Assembly: GCA_030544215.1 (NCBI GenBank)
Contig: JARZZO010000005.1
Span: forward strand, 80,381,024-80,445,023
DNA length: 64,000 nt
Origin: Zantedeschia hybrid cultivar
Taxonomy: Eukaryota; Streptophyta; Magnoliopsida; Alismatales; Araceae
Direction of reading: 5' to 3'
Below are positions 46,586 to 57,800 of the stretch, piece by piece. A program made the position numbers and the translations under genes. Position 1 is the stretch's first letter, and the number at the start of each line of letters is the position of its first letter. Under the pieces are notes generated by a model, which saw nothing but the letters and a program-made list of their open reading frames with translations, was not told the origin of the DNA and ran no database searches.

Positions 46586-47896
46586 TGTAGGTGCTTAGAA
46601 TGACCGTGTGATTAACATGAAATATCTATGTTGTTTAGTGTAAACTAACCTATTAAAAACAGCAGCTAAAGTGCAGTGATCGCCAGAAACTTTTAACTTA
46701 AAAGTTTCAAAAGAGATATGATCGCCTACCTTTCAAACGCGGAAGATTGAGTCCTTGGTTCCCCTTCCTCAACCGGCTGAAGAAAGAGAGCCCTTTCTTT
46801 GCTTTTTGTTATTGCTGTTGAGTTTGAGGTTGAGGATCGTCCAGAAGTTGTGCTTGATTTCCCCCTTTTGATCTCTCGTTGTTGTTGAGTGCAGCAGAGA
46901 CAGAAACAGAAAACGAAGAGACAATGATGATGAGAATTTAAGTAGAAGCAATATCTGAACTAATCATGATGTTAAGCATATTTAAAACAGCAAACTCACT
47001 TGTTTAGTGGCTTTGAAACCCCTTAAATCAAATAGGTTTTTTTTGAAAGATTATGCCGTGGTGTGTGTTTGCATGAAGTGAATATGAAGAATGAAACTAA
47101 TGAAATGAATGCAGTAATGAAAAACTTATGCCCAATCGGATGAAGCTTTGAAAGGATGAAGATCTTGAAGGGGACGCCGACTTCTGGGAATGGCAGCGCT
47201 CCGGCGTTCCGACGTTGTTGCTTCGATCTTCAACTCGCAATAATGCTATGGCTCAACTCAATTCAATTCTCTTCTTTTTTTTTTAACTCTTCAACATGCA
47301 GGGTATTTATAGGCATTTCTTGCGTTCGAGATTAACATTGAAAAACTCCGAATTTATCCATCTTAACTGACAGATAAATACTGATTAATTCATCTTTATC
47401 TGTAATTATCTAAAATGCGTCCACCTTGGCTGACGCCTTTCAGATTAATTAAGATAAGGATAAATATCCGGGAAAACTTATCTTTATCTTTATTAGGTAA
47501 AACGCGTCCATCTATGTAGACGTCTTTTAGACTAATTAAGATAAGGATAAACATCCGGAGGGGAAGTTAAAATCACTTAGGAAACTTAAAACGCGTCGAC
47601 ATTAACCGACGCCCTTTTAGTTAATTAATTAATTAATTAAAATTCAAATTTAAACGTTAAAATAAGAATAAACTCTAAATGGCGTCCATTTGGGTCGACG
47701 TCTTTTAGAATTCTTCATATTTTAACTCAAATTTGAGCTAAAATCAATCTAATTGATTAACTTAAACACATCTGTTAAACCCGACACTTAAAAAGATTAA
47801 TAAAAATTAATTAATGATTAATTATCAGACCATTTCGAGGCATTATTGTATGATATGAAATTTACTCGAAATGACGTCAAAATTAGCGTGTCTACA
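46586..47896 (-). repeat. Element 3, 5' LTR
   Basis: 1,311 bp, TGTAGGTGC to TGTCTACA on the plus strand; TATA at 47303-47313 (minus); four N10 palindromes. It abuts gag of element A at 47897 with the TSD CCGTC. Confidence 0.92.
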
Positions 47897-47901
47897 CCGT
47901 C
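47897..47901. other. Right TSD of element 3 (CCGTC)
   Basis: CCGTC follows the LTR end TGTCTACA; the same five bases precede TGTAGACACG at 12920-12924. With the insertion and one copy removed, the gag sequence of element A reads through in frame. Confidence 0.88.
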
Positions 47902-50099
47902 GAATAAATAGAAGAAGAGTCCTCTATTCTCCACTGTTGCCCACGGTCAGCCTCAGACTGGCTGCTTGTCAAGATAGGGGCAACCTGGTTTTGGTTTTGG
48001 TGCTCCGGGAGCGGGTTCTGCACTATGCCCATGTTTGGTGGTGGTGCTGCTTGTATTGGTGGTCTTGTTTGCTGCTGCTGCTGTTGCTGCTGTGGTCTTC
48101 TTGCCTTCAGGGCTGATATGTACTTTTTCATTTCTTCCCAGTCTATGCCGCCCTGCTCGTTGAGATCATGAATATAATCTCTAAATTGGAAGCAAGTGTC
48201 AATAGTATGCCCAGGTTGCCTATGGAAGTAGAAATATCTAGATGTGTCGGCATTCTGAGGCCAAACTGTCTTTTCTCTTGGCAGGACTAAGGCATTAGCT
48301 GCCATTAGAGCACTGAAAATGTCTGCCAAAGATTCTGGGAGGATTGGGTATTCTGCCCTCTTTGGGCCTGGAGGTCTTCTCTGCTGATTGTAGTCAGCAG
48401 GAGGAGGAACATTATGGTATGCCGGTGGTGCGCGCGGCTGATACTGTTGTTGCTGCTGGTACTGCTGTTGTTGTGGCTGCTGGTACTGCAATTGCCGTTG
48501 CGGCGGCTGCTGTGGCTGTTGCTGTTGCTTTTGCTGGTTCGACTGCTGGGGCTACTGATACTGAGGGTTCGGCTGCTTCCTGAACCCTTGCTGGTTCGGC
48601 TGCTGGGGCCTCTGGTACTGCTGCTGACTCCTCACGAATTGGGGCGAATTGTTGTTCATGCTACTGACTTGCTCATGAGAGAGCGTACCCTCAGTAGTTG
48701 GACCTGTGCTGAGAGCATTTGGCACTGCAGGCTTCTGAGGTGGAGGCCTGCTAGGTCTGTGAGGATCAAAGACGCTAGAGAACGTAGCGTTCTTGAAGGC
48801 GTTCTGACAGTACCGTGCTCTTTCATAGAGCTCTGCCATGCTGGTCAGATTGTTCAGGGAGAGGACTAGTTTGAACTGGGGCGTGGCGTTGGAAATCAGC
48901 ATCTTCACTTGCTCCGACTCGGACAAGTGATCTTTCACTTTCTCGGCCAAGCCTCGCCATCTGTCGGCAAAACTGACAAACTCTTCATCGGGTTTCATCT
49001 TTTCTGCTATTAGGTCAGTGATGGACAGGGAGGGGGCAACTCTGTCCTGGTATCGTTGAATGAATTTTCGGGACACGATGCCATAGTCCTCTACTTCGGA
49101 GGGTTCCAAAGAAAAGAACCACTCGAGGGCTGGTTCCTCTAAAGATCTCCTGAACAAAAAGGCCAACGACCTCTTGTCGTTCTGCCAGAAGGATGATTCG
49201 TACATGAACTCCTTCAAGTGTGTAAAGGGGTTACCAGTACCGTTGTACTTCCGGTACACCGGCATCTCGGAGGGTGGCAGGTGGAACACTGACAGGCTCA
49301 GTAAATTGATCTCTGGTGCAGCTTTAACTCCCATCATCTTCTGGAGGTTGTTGAATTGTTCATCAATGCGCTCCATCTTCGCGAGCAACGCTTGCGTTGT
49401 TAGATCTGCCTGGGGAGGAGGAGGAGGTGGAGGTACTTGATAGGCCTGTTGCCTAGAGTACGTCGGACAAGGAGGACAGTAAAGAGGAGGTCCGGCAGAG
49501 CTCCCGCCATGCCCGAGGGCATTTTGATAAGCAGGCGTTAGTGGTCTAGCCGGTTGCCTAGAAGATGAAAGTTGCGGCCCAACTGGCCGAGAAGTGATAT
49601 GGAGGCCTTCTATGGCCTGATGAATGTAAGGAGGATGAATAGGAGGTTGCTGAGGGATGGCAGGGGGAGCCACAGGGTTCGGCTCAGCAGGTTGCGTGGG
49701 TGCCTTCCCCTTCAGAATGGACTGGATCGCCTCGAACTGCTGAGGGTCCAGACGGGAAGCAAGAACTCCCAAAGCATTGACGAGATCCGAAGGATCAGAG
49801 GACGAGGGATCATTTTGATTCATGTCTCCCTCGAGAATGGGATTGGGAATCGCATACTCATGCGGGGGAGGATCAGGATATTGCTCATGGGGGTGAAAAA
49901 GAGGGGTCCGGACGTTCCCATCATGTCGAAACTGAACGGGGACAGAATTACGGGAGGCATCAACATCTCTCCCGCTCTCATAATTGTAATCGGAAACACG
50001 AGGGGCATTAGCATCTCCCTCGTAGTTAATCATGGCGTCTGGAGCCACACTCAAGTCCCTGCCCGATCGGAGCAACATGATGTTAGATTCTTTTTTCAA
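47897..50099 (-). pseudogene. Element A gag, N-terminal and Gln-rich parts
   Basis: Open from the start near 50099 (MLLRSGRDLS at about 50078) to a TAG at 48552-48554, covering the whole gag domain (YNGTGNPFTHLKEF, FIQRYQDRVAPS, FADRWRGLA) and part of the Gln-rich tail. It then continues 48491-47897 in the same region with HRQPGHTIDTCFQFRDYI, and is cut by element 3. The remainder lies at 12924-11463. This is the best preserved gag N-terminus in the window. Confidence 0.88.
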
Positions 50100-51109
50100 G
50101 GATTGGCAAACAACTTGTACAGAGATTTAAACAAACAAGTGGATGTTTAGCGTGATTTTAAGATTCCTTGTTGAGTTATTTGAATTTAATTAAACCACAA
50201 ATTCGCTCAATGGACGGGATCCTAGTTTCAGTTCAGTATCCACCGTTATGCTCTATGGCTTTCTCTCACAACGTTTATGGAATCTAACCGGGACTTCAAC
50301 TGGTACAACCAACCCGATGATCAAGGAGGAGTACCTTGATTTTGGGGACTTACGGAGGTCTCAACGCCAACTTCTCTAGTCTGATCAAGGGACCAACCCA
50401 ATCAGAGAGAGTTGATGACGTCAAGTGGAGTGTTCTTAAGAAAAGGAGGGTATTAGCCTCAATGCGTATGACCTGCAGCCTGGATGGCCTCTAATGCTTA
50501 ATACATAATGGGTAATTAGCACATAGATCACAAAAATCTGAGAACTGAAGAAGAAATAAGAAACTGCCTGAATCGCGTCGATCGTGGTCGACGCCTTTCA
50601 AACAGAGCTTTAATTTTTCACAGAAGCTCAGATTGCAGACAATAGAGAAATAAGACTGAAAGGCGTCTGGGATAGACGACGCAGTTTAAAATGCGTCGCT
50701 GTTCCTGGACGCTTTTCAAGTCGCAGAAGCAGTTTTCTAGGAGGAATTTCTGGATTGATTCCTCCTCAAACAGGATAAAAACAGTAAATAATCAGTTCAT
50801 GCAAGATTTTTTTTTTGTTTCAGATTTTAACAGGATGATTTTAGCAACTAAACAACTAAGATATCAATCAATCACTCAGCATTTCATCACAAAAAGCAAC
50901 TTTTCAACTAATCAACGGGGATGGCAAGATCTTGCCACTGGGTGTGCACGTGGTGCACGTAGGAAATTAACTAAATTAAAAACACTCACCAATTGGTGAG
51001 GACGTGTCGAGAGACACAAGTGGTGCACCGTGGGTGCCCGATTGATGATAGTAAGAACAAAGAATTAAAAGATGACGAGACCAAGTCCCACCGTGATCGC
51101 CAAACAAGC
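50100..51109 (-). other. Element A, 5' leader
   Basis: No gene. Three N10 palindromes at 50574-50595, 50662-50683 and 50692-50713. Perfect palindromes GGCAAGATCTTGCC (50923-50936) and TCACCAATTGGTGA (50986-50999) lie near the primer-binding region TTTGGCGATCACGG. Confidence 0.75.
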
Positions 51110-52403
51110 TGTGAGTGCTTAAAATGAGTGTGTAATTATCATGAAAAATCTATGTTGTTTAGGTGCAAAATAAACCTATTTAAAAGAAACTACGTGAACT
51201 GATCGCCAGAAACTTTTGACTTAAAAGTTCCAAAAGAAAGTTTTTGATCGCCTATCTGTTTAAACATGGGAGATGTTGAGCTCTTGATTCCCCCTCTTCA
51301 GCCGGCTGAAGAAAGAGAGTCCTTCATTTTCTTTGTTCTTGCTGTTGAGGTTGAAGATCGTCCAGAGTTCTTGTGATTTTGTGCTATTGATTTCCTTCCT
51401 TGATTCTCCTTTGCAAGAAAATGGAAAGAGAAATGAAGAAACAATGATGAGAACTTAAGCAAAAGCAGTATCCATACTAATCATAGTTTTAAACATACAA
51501 CTAAACATAGAACTTACTTGTTGGGATGGCTTTTGAAACCCCTTAATCAAATAGGTTTTGAAAAGAATGCTAGTGTTGTGTGTTGCATGGAGTGATGATG
51601 TAGAATGCAAGATTAATGAAGATGTAAAATGAAGAAACGAATTGAAAAAAAAAACTTATGCCGAACGGTGAAGCCTTGAATTAGATGAAGAATGGACGTC
51701 GACTTCTCGAAACAGCAGCGCTTCGGCATTTGGACGTCGTTGCTTCAATTACTAACTCTTCAATCACTAACGCTCAATATTAACTGATCACTCATTTATT
51801 ATCACCCCCTTCAAAAGGAGGGTATTTGTAGGCTTCTTCTGCGTCCATGGATTTATATGAAAAAATTTGGGATTTATCCATCTTAACCAACAGATAAATA
51901 CAGATTAATTTATCTTTATCTGTAATTATCTAAAACGCGTCTGCCACTGAAGACGCCTTTCATATTAATTAAGATAAGGATAAACATCCGGGAAAACTTA
52001 TGTTTATTTGTATTAGCTAAAACGCGTCTACATGTATAGACATCTTTTACACTAATTAAGATAAGGATAAACATCCGGAAGAGAAGTAGAAATAGCCTAG
52101 GAAACCTAAAACGCGTCATGCCTGATAGACGCCTTTTAGTTAATTAATCAACTGATTAAAATTCAAATTTAAACGTTAAAATAAGAATAAACTCTAAATG
52201 ACGTCCACATAGATAGACGTCTTTTAGACTTCTTCATATTTGAGTTAAAATCAATTCAATTGATTAACTTAAATCATATCTGTCTGACCCGACACTCAAA
52301 AGATCAATAAAAATTAATCAATGATTAAATATCAGACCATTCTGAGGCATTATTATATAATATGAAATTTACACGAAATGATGTCAAAATTAGCGTGTCT
52401 ACA
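51110..52403 (-). repeat. Element A, 5' LTR
   Basis: 1,294 bp, TGTGAGTGC to TGTCTACA on the plus strand, clearly more diverged than the other LTRs. Four N10 palindromes: 51936-51957, 52023-52044, 52112-52133 and 52200-52221. Its TATA box is decayed. The partner 3' LTR would lie left of the window, so no TSD can be checked. Confidence 0.9.
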
Positions 52404-52697
52404 CCACTAACGAAGGCTCCAAGGTGGAGCACGAAAATCTCCCCATTACATGCATGAGAGTTATACTTAGGTGGTTACAAAAGACTCTTCAACTCCTATT
52501 AATGATCATTACATGACTCTCCACCTCCCTTGCATTCTTAACTCAAATGAAAGTTACAAGAGTTACAAGAGAGACCCAATAGATTCTATAACCTCTAAAT
52601 AATAAAGGGCTCATTATTTTCTCTCTAACTCGTAACATAATAAACTCCTTACATAATTATAAGGAGATCCCCATAAAATTAAGTTTATTTCACAACA
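52404..52697 (-). mobile_element. LTR-like fragment interrupting the synthase pseudogene
   Basis: Read on the minus strand it starts TGTTGTGAAATAAAC exactly where similarity of the pseudogene to the intact gene stops (after the ARLY codons). It has no coding frame and contains the repeated CTTGTAACT word. A TG start at the break point suggests the 5' end of an LTR. Its other end is hidden by element A at 52404. Identity is inferred, not proven. Confidence 0.5.
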
Positions 52698-53545
52698 TAG
52701 GCGAGCACCCATCTGCGGTCCTCCGATGACGAGGTTCTCGGCGTCGCCAAATGGGTCCTGCTGCCCATCCACGCTAATGCTCTGCCACCCGTCGTCGATG
52801 ATCACAAGCCTCGGCCGGATGCCTCCCTCGACGAAGCTGTTTTAATCGTGCCAGACGCCGAGGGGATTCACAGTGAGGTAAGAAGGCGTCCCAGGTGCAC
52901 CACCCGAACGTGCCCACCAGGGGCGGCCGTGTCTTCTCCTCCAAGATCCTGAAGGTGTTAAGATGGACTCTGACAGCAGTGAATGCTTCCATCATCAGGG
53001 TGTACGGGTTCTCTCATGCATGGAGGTACGCGATGGCCTGGAATGCAGGGGACTCACCCGGGTAGACCCGCTCTCGGCACAAAGCATGACATGGCCGCCG
53101 CTGCCGGGGTGGAGGGCGGACCTGAAGCTGCCTTCGAGCAGGGAAGCAGGAGGACGTGGGTGTTCCTCTCGGGGACCTCGAAGAGAACCCACTGGGTCTC
53201 CTCCTGCAGGTCTGATCCGGAGCTCCCAACCCACATAGTGCACCACCAGGTTTTGAACCGGAAGACGCTCAGGAAGCTCCTGCCGCAGAACCTGCCCAAG
53301 GAGGTGGTCGCCATGTTCGAGGGCGCTTCTATATGGAACCCGAGGAACCCACCTCTGTGCAAGCAGCGGCGAGCCCGCCGGGCGAGCGACGCCGGTGCGC
53401 CGGAGTCACAGTATACAGAAGAGAAGCTGTTGAAGAAGACGTTACCCGGGACGTCCGAGAGCAATGTGACCCCGTTGACGGTGAGATTCCTCCTGGAGAG
53501 GGAGAAGGCACTGGTCAGGTCAGGTTCTCCTGTTGGCTCCGCCAT
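52698..53545 (-). pseudogene. Truncated, frameshifted stachyose/raffinose synthase copy
   Basis: Tandem relative of the gene at 54811-58088, same strand, downstream of it. It starts at an ATG at 53545 (MAEPTGEPDL) and follows the N-terminal domain of GH36 synthases: GVTLLSDVPGNV, FRFKTWWCTMWVGSSGSD, ETQWVLFEVPE. It then changes frame several times (HPGSGGHVMLCAESGSTR near 53050-53130; FGWCTWDAF near 52870-52900; IIDDGWQSISVDGQ near 52765-52800). It stops after GGPQMGARL, about residue 292 of 870, where the LTR-like fragment begins. At least three frameshifts and loss of the active-site half make it non-functional. The rest may lie beyond the retrotransposon nest, outside the window. Confidence 0.9.
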
Positions 53546-53812
53546 GGGAGGGGAAACAAAGGAAGTACAACGTAAAGGAGACCTCCGCGCGCGCCCCGTC
53601 CCGAACGTCCACTACACAAAATACTTCCGCCACCGCCCTCATGCCCTCAATACAAATCCGAACCAATTCCAAGAGTTCCAGAAGCATCCACCTCGGCACT
53701 CGTCAGTGTTATTTACCGAAGGTCCGGCTGGAGAATCGATGACACCTGTAGGCTGCACTAATCCCGATCATATAGCTTACCTGTCAAGCCCGCATGTCAT
53801 GCAGTGTTCTCA
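53546..53812. other. Former upstream region of the pseudogene
   Basis: 267 bp between the pseudogene ATG and the foldback element. No gene or clear promoter element seen. GTGTTCTCA at its right end (53804-53812) is the left TSD of the foldback element. Confidence 0.6.
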
Positions 53813-54346
53813 GAGTCCGGTTCCTCTCAGTAGGAAGTTGGAGGGGACTCCAGCAGTAACCAATGAGAAGATGCCATGTGTAAAGTTGATCCGCCGTTCG
53901 AGACGCACCCCACTCACTTTGCCAACTTTTTTCCTGTTACCGGTTCAGCATGTTTCAAATACTATGCAGAGCACATAAATACTACGCAGTGTACTTAAAT
54001 ACTACGCAAAGCATTTAAATACTACCAAGAGCACAAAATTACCATCATATGTTGAAGTGTGTTTTAAATTATGGTTGTAGTCTTGTGCTCTTGGTAGTAT
54101 TTAAGTGTCATGTGTTGTATTTAAGTGCTCTTGGTAGTATTTAAATACTCTGCGTAGTATTTAAGTGCACTGCGTAGTATTTAAATGTCCTGCGTAGTAT
54201 TTGAAACATGTTGAACCAGTAACCAGGAAAAAGTTGTCAAAGTAGGTGGAGTGCGTCTCGAACGGCGGATCAACTTTACGCATGGCATCTTCTCATTAGT
54301 TACTGTTGGAGTCCCCTCCAACTTCTTACTGGGAGGAACCAAATTC
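53813..54346. mobile_element. Foldback MITE, probably MULE-derived (534 bp, 9-bp TSD)
   Basis: Long imperfect inverted repeat: the left arm (from GGTTCCTCTCAGTAGGAAG, 53819) pairs with the right arm ending CTTCTTACTGGGAGGAACC (54340). Termini are GAGTCCGG and the reverse complement GAATTTGG. GTGTTCTCA occurs at 53804-53812 and 54347-54355, a 9-bp TSD as made by Mutator-like elements. The inner part has repeats of TACTACGCA and its complement TGCGTAGTA. No coding capacity. Confidence 0.75.
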
Positions 54347-54355
54347 GTGTTCTCA

Positions 54356-54810
54356 CCAGCAATATTTTCTGTGGCTGACCTTACACTGTAAGATGGATTA
54401 TTTTTCTCAGATGGGTTTGAGAGAGTGAGAATGTGGAATCCAGTGGCTGCTGCGTACTCTTTTGACCCCCTCACCTAGATTATCACATTCCTTCCTGTGA
54501 GCTGACCGTCTAACTTATAATATTTTACTAGAGAAAACAGAGATGAAGCATAAGGAAGCATGGGAATGAGGAAAACAGAGGAGACATGGGGTGGGGGGTG
54601 TAGAGGAGAAATGGGATCGACTGTTATCTATTGCAGAGTTGTGTAGTGAAAACTAGTCTTGTTACAGATTATAATTCGATCGACCAAACTGCTGAAGCTA
54701 CAAATGACACTACTGTCGGTATTATTCTTGATTATATATATCATACTATGGCGAAAAGCTCAATGGATCTGAACTCTACTGTTACAAACATAGGACTAGA
54801 AGCTACAGAC
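54356..54810. other. 3' flank of the synthase gene
   Basis: No gene. The first part (minus strand) after the stop at 54811 is the probable 3' UTR. I see no convincing AATAAA on the minus strand; plant signals are often weaker variants. Confidence 0.5.
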
Positions 54811-57800
54811 TCAAAAAGTGAAGGTTACATCAGACACACCACTGTATTCTTCCTTCCATGCAAGCTCCACGATCAGCTTCCCGTCGCCAAACCAATCGTA
54901 CCCGACTTCAACTCCATCCAAGAGGATCTTCTTTGGCTTCCCACTCGAATATGCCAAGAACCTGCCCCCACCCTTAACCTTGACCCTGACACTGGCCTCA
55001 CCGCCACTCTCAGAATGCTCCACCTCAAGTATGGTCCCACCGCTGTTGAACATATTTGTTAGCCCGATGGGCGCGAACTTGACGCCGCCGGCGAGCTCCG
55101 TGATCGGGACGAAGCTGAAGATCTCGAAGGAAGACGGCTGGATGGTGATGTTGATGGAGTCCGACTTCGGGGTCATCAGAAGTAGCTTCTCCTCTTGGCT
55201 AAGGTAGACAGCGTACTCTTCAGCTTCACCCATGTCGACAGCTTCCTCTTTCTGATCCCACTCCACGTCGAGCACATGAACTGAACCAGAAACTGGCTTG
55301 TAGCAGTGGGAGTATCCTTTGATCCTGTGCTCTATTGGATCCCATCCTGCTCCCTGGCAGTTGAATGCTCCCACAACGCCTCCATACTGTACAAGAAGAT
55401 GAGTAGATCAGTTTCTATTGCTTCTAACTAAGCATTGTTCACCACAAGACAATCATGGAGGATGCCACGAGGAAGTCTTCTGATGCATGTGTGCTAAGAT
55501 CTGTATGATGGGGTGTTAAGTTACCTTGTTCACATTCCAAATCTTGAGGATGGTTTGCCCATCAAAGAGGGGGTTCTTGAAGAGGCAATCCCTGGTTGGG
55601 AGGGCAAAGTGCTGGCACTTGGGGACTGTTCCGTCGGGGAAGACGAGCTGCTTCAGGAGGTCGAAGTCATGGCCGCCGACGGAGTCGCTGACATAGACCG
55701 GCCCCCCGCAGATGGCCCTGGAGCCGGCGTGGAACTTGGCGCAGAGGTGGTCTGACTGGAACATGTCCCAGTCCGGTTGGATGATCTGACCCATCCACAA
55801 GCTGTTGTAAGCGCAGTGGATCATATGGACCCCCTGCAGCCAGAAGACCCCCATGGGGTCTCCATTTGGATCCTGGAACCAGAAATCATCACCTGTTCCA
55901 AATGACTGTTAGCATTCATGCTCTAGACAAACTACTAGCCGGTTTTCTCCAAATAAACATGTCCATACATATCTCTTTATTCCAAGACATTAGGTAGGAT
56001 GATCCAACTAGTCATATATATTATGTATATTTCATTTTCTAGTACGCGTTTAATAAAACTTTTAATAAAAAAATATTTCATTCAAAATTTTCTGGCTATG
56101 CCTCGTTTTTAAAGCAATCTAAAGAAGTTTTAGAGCTTTTAATTGGGAAAAACATAAAAAATGTTACATAAAAGACTTTCAAGACTTAAATTCCTTTTCC
56201 TCAAAGTAACTAGCTAGGTCTCAAAAGTGCTTCCGGTTAGATTCAAACACTAACTACCACTCACCTACTCTCCCTAATGCAACCTGCCAGGTTCCAAGGA
56301 AGAAGAAGTCATTGCACTGCTGCATGCTTGCTATGATTCCACTTCCATTGAAGTTCTTCAGGAGGGACTTTGTCAGCCCTTTGTAGTATGCCTTGGCGAG
56401 CTCCACCCGCCCTCCATACTCCTCGCCGACATACTCAAGCGTCTGCAAACAAAAGATTTACCCATTTACACAGGACCCACAAATCTACACCATAAGAAAG
56501 AGCAAAATTTGGACCCAGAGAAGAAGACGACGACTAGCACAACACAAAAGAAAAGGATGTGACCGAAAAAGGAAAAACATGGGAAGATAAAGCTTACATG
56601 GATCACATCAACCTTGACCCCTGTGATCCCAGACTTGGAGAGGTAAGAATGCATGGAGTCGTAAAAATCTGCAGCCTGGTCCGGGCGCACTAGGCCGATG
56701 CCTCCTTCCACAATCTTCACCACAGCAAGGTCGGTCATGGTGCCGTCTAATCCCGGGGAGACGGTGACAGGGATCACCTTGGCGTCGAGATGGGTGGCGC
56801 CTGGCCTCACCCCGCCCCAGGCACCACATAGGGCCTGCCACACGTAGATGTCGTCCAACCCTTCAAACCTCTTCCTTAGATCCTTGGTAAACGCCTTCAT
56901 CCCCACCTCCCCCTTATTATTGCACTGGCAGCTCCTGCAACTCCCAGCATCGCCGTCCTCTTCGCTGCTCTGCCCTCCCCCATACATCTCATCCAGCTCC
57001 TTCTTCAGAAGTTCGATCTTGGCATCATAAGCCGACAGATCGGTGACCCCCGCCTGGGCCGCCTTGTCGCGGGCCTTCTCGGCGTGCTCCACCTCGATGC
57101 CCTTGGCGATGAGAAGCTTCGGCCTCTTGGGGTCGAAGCGCGGCGCGCCGGGCGCGAGGAGAGCCCCCTCCCTGTACTTCCGGAACTTGTCGCACTCCTC
57201 GAACCTGTACAGCCGCGCGGTCATCTGGGTGCCCCCCAGCACCAGGTTCTTGGCGTCCTCTATGGGGTTCTGCCCGTCGATGCTGATGCTCTGCCACCCG
57301 TCGTCGATGATGAGGAAGCGGGGCCGCAGTCCCCCCTCGGCGAAGTCCTCCACACCGCGCCAGATGCCGGCGGGGTCGACGGTGAGGTAGAAGGCGTCCC
57401 AGGTGCACCACCCGAACTTGTCCACCAGAGGTGGGAGCGGCTTCTCCTCCCGGAGCCGGAAGGTGCCGAGGTGAACGCGGGCGGCGGCGTAGGCCTCCTG
57501 CATCAGGGTATAGGGGTTGTCGCAGAAGTGGACGTAGGCGATGGCTCGGAATCCCGAGGCCCTCGTACGGGTCGACCCGCTCTCGGCGCAGATGAGCACA
57601 TGGCCGTCGGCACCGGGGTGGAGCGCGGAGCGGAAGCTCCCGTCGACGAAGGGGAGAACGAGGGCGTAGGAGTTGAGCTCGGGGACGTCGAGCAGAACCC
57701 ACTGGGTCTCCATCTGCAGGTCCGAGCCGGAGCTCCCCACCCACATGGTCGACCACCACGTCTTGAAGCGGAAGACGCTGACGAAGTTGCGGTTGCTGAA

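Larger units (their letters stand above)
12925..47896 (-). mobile_element. Element 3: Tat-lineage Ty3/gypsy with an extra inverted LTR (element 2 nested inside)
   Basis: Flanked by CCGTC at 12920-12924 and 47897-47901, with gag of element A continuing on both sides, so this is a single insertion. Right to left it has a 5' LTR (46586-47896), leader, broken gag-pol, 3' noncoding region and a 3' LTR lacking its last ~135 bp (33797-34972). Then come 5 bp (GCTTT) and a complete LTR in opposite orientation (33791-32950 plus 13392-12925). A normal copy would start TGTAGGTGC at the left; this one starts TGTAGACACG, the U3 end. The inverted LTR carries the sequence variants of element 3 and not those of element 2. 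Confidence 0.8.

Noticed and set aside
48344..48869. Leu-rich plus-strand frame of 151 codons resembling a membrane protein
   Set aside because: Antisense of the Gln-rich gag tail of element A; the same shadow appears opposite gag in elements 2 and 3.
52983..53978. 331-codon plus-strand frame over the synthase pseudogene
   Set aside because: Antisense of GC-rich synthase exon sequence running into the foldback element; no protein family pattern.
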